Assembly: GCA_027019205.1 (NCBI GenBank)
Contig: JALUWZ010000194.1
Span: 1 to 27,674, forward strand
Direction: 5' to 3'
Origin: Emcibacter sp.
GTDB lineage: Bacteria; Pseudomonadota; Alphaproteobacteria; Sphingomonadales; Emcibacteraceae
Length of the DNA stretch: 27,674 nucleotides
The position numbers were made by a program, and so were the translations under genes. Under the pieces are notes generated by a model. That model was not told the DNA's origin. It saw only the letters and a program-made list of their open reading frames with translations, and made no database searches. Positions 25,042 to 27,674 of this stretch are shown piece by piece (position 1 is the first letter of the stretch; each line of letters opens with the position of its first letter).

Positions 25042-25419
25042 TTGAAATTCAAGGAAGTCACCTCGCAGGAAGGAACCAGCATTTCAGCTTATGGGGATGG
25101 CGGTTTTCGTCTTGGGGAGCAACGGTGTCAGGGGTCGATCCTGATTACAGCACGGGGCTATTACCCGTGGGGGGTGGAAAATATTTCTGCACTCACGCTG
25201 GAAAGCCTGAAACAGATCACTGATCAACGGCAGGATATTGATATTCTCCTGCTTGGCATGGGGGAACAGATGGCGTTTCTGCCCAAAGACATTCGGGTCG
25301 CCCTGGAATCGCAGAATATTGCCGTTGAGGTCATGGCCACAGGGGCGGCGGCCCGGACCTATAATGTCCTGCTGCTTGAAGGACGTAAAGTGGCAGCGGC
25401 CCTGATTGCCGTGGCCTAG
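25042..25419 (+). CDS. Mth938-like (NDUFAF3-type) protein
   Basis: This 125-residue protein belongs to the Mth938-like/DUF498 family, related to mitochondrial complex I assembly factor NDUFAF3. Signatures are ARGYYPWGV (37-45), LLLGMGEQM-FLP (69-81) and the C-terminal EVMATGAAARTYNVLLLEGR (96-115). The start is TTG at 25042, the only suitable in-frame codon: AAGGGATGA lies just upstream with good spacing, and a start further 5' would lie deep within secF. A gene of this family following secDF is common in alphaproteobacteria. Its bacterial role is not established. Confidence 0.85.
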   Translation: MKFKEVTSQEGTSISAYGDGGFRLGEQRCQGSILITARGYYPWGVENISALTLESLKQITDQRQDIDILLLGMGEQMAFLPKDIRVALESQNIAVEVMATGAAARTYNVLLLEGRKVAAALIAVA

Positions 25420-25428
25420 CAGCGCAAA

Positions 25429-25460
25429 GGCCGGACAGATTGACTGCCCGGCCCTTGTTT
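25429..25460. terminator. Probable terminator between convergent genes
   Basis: GGCCGG (25429-25434) plus CAG pairs with CTG plus CCCGGCC (25444-25453) with small bulges, followed by CTTGTTT on the plus strand. It lies 9 bases after the Mth938-like stop and 20 bases before the end of the opposite-strand gene, so it likely ends the Sec operon and may act in both directions. Confidence 0.6.
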
Positions 25461-25479
25461 GGATGCGAATGCGGAAATA

Positions 25480-25962
25480 TTAATATCCGGCGAGATGCTG
25501 TGCAGACAACATGGAAAACAGCATTGGAATTGACATCAGGGTATTGGCCCGGGAAAACAGCATTGCCCGGCGTCCGGCCTTTGGCTTGGCCTCCGCATCG
25601 GCCTCAACCATGCCAAGGGCGATTTTCTGGGCCGGCCAGATAACAAACCAGACATTGAAGGCCATAATCAGGCCGAGCCACATGCCAAAACCGATTTCCG
25701 GCTGTTGCAGGGTAAGCGCTTCGCGGTCATAACCGCTCATATGGGCCAGGATGAGGCCGAACAGGACGGTTCCTGCGGCTCCCCAGCGGAACCAGAACAG
25801 GGCTTCCGGGGCAATTACCTTGCTGATGGCCGGTTTTTGCTCAGCGGGAATTTTGCTCATGCTCGGGATCTGGACAAAGTTAAAATACCACAGGATACCA
25901 ATCCACATGACGCCACAAAGAACGTGCAGATAACGCACGAGAAAAAAGATAATATCTTCCAT
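25480..25962 (-). CDS. PuuD/urate oxidase N-terminal-like membrane protein
   Basis: This 160-residue inner-membrane protein has four predicted helices and matches the membrane part of the PuuD (DUF989) family, with LVRYLHVLCGVMWIG (H13), WYFNFVQIP, APEALFWFRWG and SRANTLMSIPMLFSM. Full PuuD proteins add a cytochrome c domain and oxidise urate; this one ends after the membrane part, and no purine genes are nearby. Its real role is therefore unclear, and the urate label should not be taken literally. GAGGGAGA lies eight bases before the ATG. A 49-residue membrane protein gene ends 13 bases upstream, in the same operon. Confidence 0.75.
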   Translation of the reverse strand: MEDIIFFLVRYLHVLCGVMWIGILWYFNFVQIPSMSKIPAEQKPAISKVIAPEALFWFRWGAAGTVLFGLILAHMSGYDREALTLQQPEIGFGMWLGLIMAFNVWFVIWPAQKIALGMVEADAEAKPKAGRRAMLFSRANTLMSIPMLFSMLSAQHLAGY

Positions 25963-25975
25963 TTTACTGTCTCCC

Positions 25976-26125
25976 TCAGTTCATTTTTTTCTGTATATCC
26001 GAAACTGCCTTTTCGACGCCGGATTGATTCATGTTATTTATCTGATGTGTTGCAATGACCATAATGACGGTCAGAACAACGCCGGCAACTATTGTCATCG
26101 GCAATGATTCTAGAATTTTGCTCAT
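25976..26125 (-). CDS. 49-residue single-pass membrane protein
   Basis: This short gene encodes 49 residues. An ATG at 26125 follows CAGGAA at good spacing, and the product has one hydrophobic helix (about 9-26: PMTIVAGVVLTVIMVIAT) and a hydrophilic, lysine-containing tail to the C-terminus at MN. It ends 13 bases before the PuuD-like gene, whose ribosome site begins right after its stop, so the two look like one operon. No family is recognised. The coding assignment rests on the ribosome site, membrane helix and position; the shape resembles small subunits that accompany membrane redox proteins. Confidence 0.65.
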   Translation of the reverse strand: MSKILESLPMTIVAGVVLTVIMVIATHQINNMNQSGVEKAVSDIQKKMN

Positions 26126-26210
26126 TGTTATTTCCTGTTTTTGATACCTTTATTCAAATCAATGAAATTGCTTCCGGATTGCTAATAATCCCCGGGTGAA
26201 ACAATCTCGT

Positions 26211-26235
26211 CCCTGTTTTGTCTTTGGGAACAGGG
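26211..26235 (-). other. Hairpin at the 5' end of the small-protein operon leader
   Basis: CCCTGTT (26211-26217) and AACAGGG (26229-26235) form a perfect 7-bp stem with an 11-base loop. On the minus strand it would sit at the very start of the predicted transcript from the promoter at 26239-26267. No T-run follows. It could protect the mRNA 5' end, or be an attenuator-type element. Confidence 0.4.
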
Positions 26236-26238
26236 CCA

Positions 26239-26267
26239 AGGTTAACAGTTTCTTTACCATGCGTCAA
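26239..26267 (-). promoter_or_regulatory. Possible promoter of the small-protein/PuuD-like operon
   Basis: On the minus strand TTGACG (26262-26267) and TAACCT (26239-26244) are 17 bases apart, a good -35 with a modest -10. Transcription would begin near 26232 and leave a leader of about 107 bases before the ATG at 26125. Confidence 0.4.
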
Positions 26268-26309
26268 AATAATGCCACTTATTATCAATAAAATTTTTTA
26301 TGACAGGGG

Positions 26310-27665
26310 CTATGACAGGGAATTTATTTCTCCGAGCCACTTGTCCAGAGCGGCCAGCGCCCGGGCCGATTTTACCGGTTTGCGGTCCCGGCGTTTGATC
26401 TTTTTACCGTCGAGCGGCGGCATGATGCCAAAATTGACATTCATTGGCTGAAAATTCTTCCGGCCCCCGGCCCCGGGGATCTGTCCGCCGGTGATATAAT
26501 GGATCAGGGCGCCAAAGGCCGTGGTTATCGGCGGGGCGGGGATGTCATGGCCCCTGCGGTTGGCGGCGGCAAAACGCCCGGCCATCAATCCCATGGCGGC
26601 ACTTTCGACGTAACCTTCAACCCCGCTGATCTGCCCGGCGAATCTGAGCCTCGGCTGCGCCCTGAAACGCAGATTATCATCCAGCAGAGCCGGGCTGTTG
26701 ATAAATATATTGCGGTGCAGCCCGCCAAGCCGGGCAAAGCGTGCCTGTTCGAGTCCGGGAATCTTGCGGAAGGTCTCGACCTGTGCGCCATGTTTCATCT
26801 TGGTCTGAAAGCCGACCATGTTATAGAGCGTGCCAAGCTTGTTATCCTGACGCAGTTGCAGCACCGCATAGGGGTCTTCGCCGCTATGGGGATTGGTCAG
26901 GCCGACCGGTTTCATCGGGCCAAAGCGCAATGTTTCGCGTCCTCTTGTCGCCATGACCTCGACCGGCATGCAGCCGTCGAAATAGGGCGTGTCTTTTTCC
27001 CAGTCCCGATAGTCATATTTCTCAGTATCAATCAGGTCATCAACCAGTGTCTCATATTGCTGTTGGTCGAGCGGCAGATTGATATAATCCGCCGTGTCCC
27101 CCTTGTCATAGCGTGACTGAAACCAGGCGCGGGAAAAATCAATGCTGTCCTTGTAAATAATCGGTGCAATGGCATCAAAAAATGCCAGCTGGTTCTCGCC
27201 GGTGAGGGTGAGTATCGACCGGGCGAGAGCATCCGAGGTCAGCGGCCCGGTGGCAATGATCACATTATCCCAGTCTTTGGGCGGAATGCCGGTGATTTCC
27301 TCCCGGATCAGGGTGAATAGTGGATGGGCCTCCAGTTTCTTCTGAACCGAGGCGCTGAACCCCTCGCGGTCAACCGCAAGGGCGCTGCCTGCCGGAACCC
27401 GGTTGGTCATGGCTTCAGCCATAATCAGGGAACCACAGCGGCGCATTTCTTCATGCAGCAGACCAACAGCATTATTTTCCGCATCATCAGAACGAAAACT
27501 GTTGGAGCAGACCATTTCCGCAAGGCCGTCCGTCTTGTGAACATCTGTTTTGCGTACGGGCCGCATTTCGTGGAGGATCACCGGAATATCCTGGCTGATA
27601 ATCTGCCATGCCGCCTCTGTTCCGGCAAGGCCGCCGCCGATAATATGTATTGCTTTACAGGTCAT
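26310..27665 (-). CDS. trmFO: Methylenetetrahydrofolate-tRNA-(uracil-5-)-methyltransferase TrmFO
   Basis: TrmFO makes 5-methyluridine at position 54 of tRNA using methylene-tetrahydrofolate and FAD. The 451-residue protein has the FAD-binding IIGGGLAGTEAAW (8-20), the conserved C53 in MVCSNSFRSD (51-60), which matches the known catalytic cysteine of the family, and the GYVESAAMGLMAGR segment before the C-terminus. It is complete: the ATG is at 27665, nine bases from the window edge. It is upstream of, and on the same strand as, the small membrane gene but separated by 184 bases with a possible internal promoter. A 10-bp direct repeat (26300-26309 and 26311-26320) overlaps its stop. Confidence 0.95.
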   Translation of the reverse strand: MTCKAIHIIGGGLAGTEAAWQIISQDIPVILHEMRPVRKTDVHKTDGLAEMVCSNSFRSDDAENNAVGLLHEEMRRCGSLIMAEAMTNRVPAGSALAVDREGFSASVQKKLEAHPLFTLIREEITGIPPKDWDNVIIATGPLTSDALARSILTLTGENQLAFFDAIAPIIYKDSIDFSRAWFQSRYDKGDTADYINLPLDQQQYETLVDDLIDTEKYDYRDWEKDTPYFDGCMPVEVMATRGRETLRFGPMKPVGLTNPHSGEDPYAVLQLRQDNKLGTLYNMVGFQTKMKHGAQVETFRKIPGLEQARFARLGGLHRNIFINSPALLDDNLRFRAQPRLRFAGQISGVEGYVESAAMGLMAGRFAAANRRGHDIPAPPITTAFGALIHYITGGQIPGAGGRKNFQPMNVNFGIMPPLDGKKIKRRDRKPVKSARALAALDKWLGEINSLS

Positions 27666-27674
27666 GGGCGGGTC

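Overview
The window is a stretch of ordinary chromosome from an alphaproteobacterium. The evidence is a MipZ-type division ATPase next to panC, a phasin gene (polyhydroxyalkanoate storage), a TrmFO-type folate-dependent tRNA methylase, and the run dgt-argS-SPOR-nagZ-M50-scpA-scpB-tatABC-serS-surE-pcm-LysM/M23-yajC-secD-secF-Mth938-like, which is a familiar alphaproteobacterial order. The order or genus cannot be fixed from sequence alone. GC content is moderate. No rRNA, tRNA, CRISPR array, insertion sequence or phage gene was seen.

Layout. 1-491: a gene-free stretch with a 14-bp tandem repeat, a run of ten G and a long hairpin. 492-3857 (+): an exported metallo-beta-lactamase-fold protein with a degenerate metal motif, an alpha/beta hydrolase, the Mg2+ channel MgtE and a DUF1489 protein. 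3859-5698 (-): panC and a Bax-like glucosaminidase. 5850-7771 (+): mipZ, a membrane J-domain protein, then a phasin with its own promoter, three TGC-rich operator-like sites and a strong terminator. 7884-9004 (-): xthA and an ErpA-type Fe-S carrier. 9106-21110 (+): a long, tightly packed series with many ATGA overlaps: dgt, argS, SPOR protein, nagZ, M50 protease, scpA, scpB, tatA, tatB, tatC, serS, surE, pcm and a LysM/M23 lipoprotein. 21120-21977 (-): a DUF815 ATPase. 22122-25419 (+): yajC, secD, secF and an Mth938-like gene with a TTG start. 25480-27665 (-): a PuuD-N-like membrane protein, a previously unlisted 49-residue membrane protein just upstream of it, and trmFO.

How it works together. 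Most genes are housekeeping: protein export (Tat and Sec-accessory), aminoacylation (ArgS, SerS), chromosome condensation and division-site placement (ScpAB, MipZ, SPOR), cell-wall cleavage and recycling (Bax-like, NagZ, the LysM/M23 protein), and nucleotide, DNA and protein repair (Dgt, XthA, SurE, Pcm). The least ordinary features are the phasin control region, the degenerate MBL protein, the two-gene unit of a tiny membrane protein plus PuuD-N-like protein with a hairpin leader, and the repeat/poly-G tract at the left edge. I see no clear sign of a wholly new multi-gene system.
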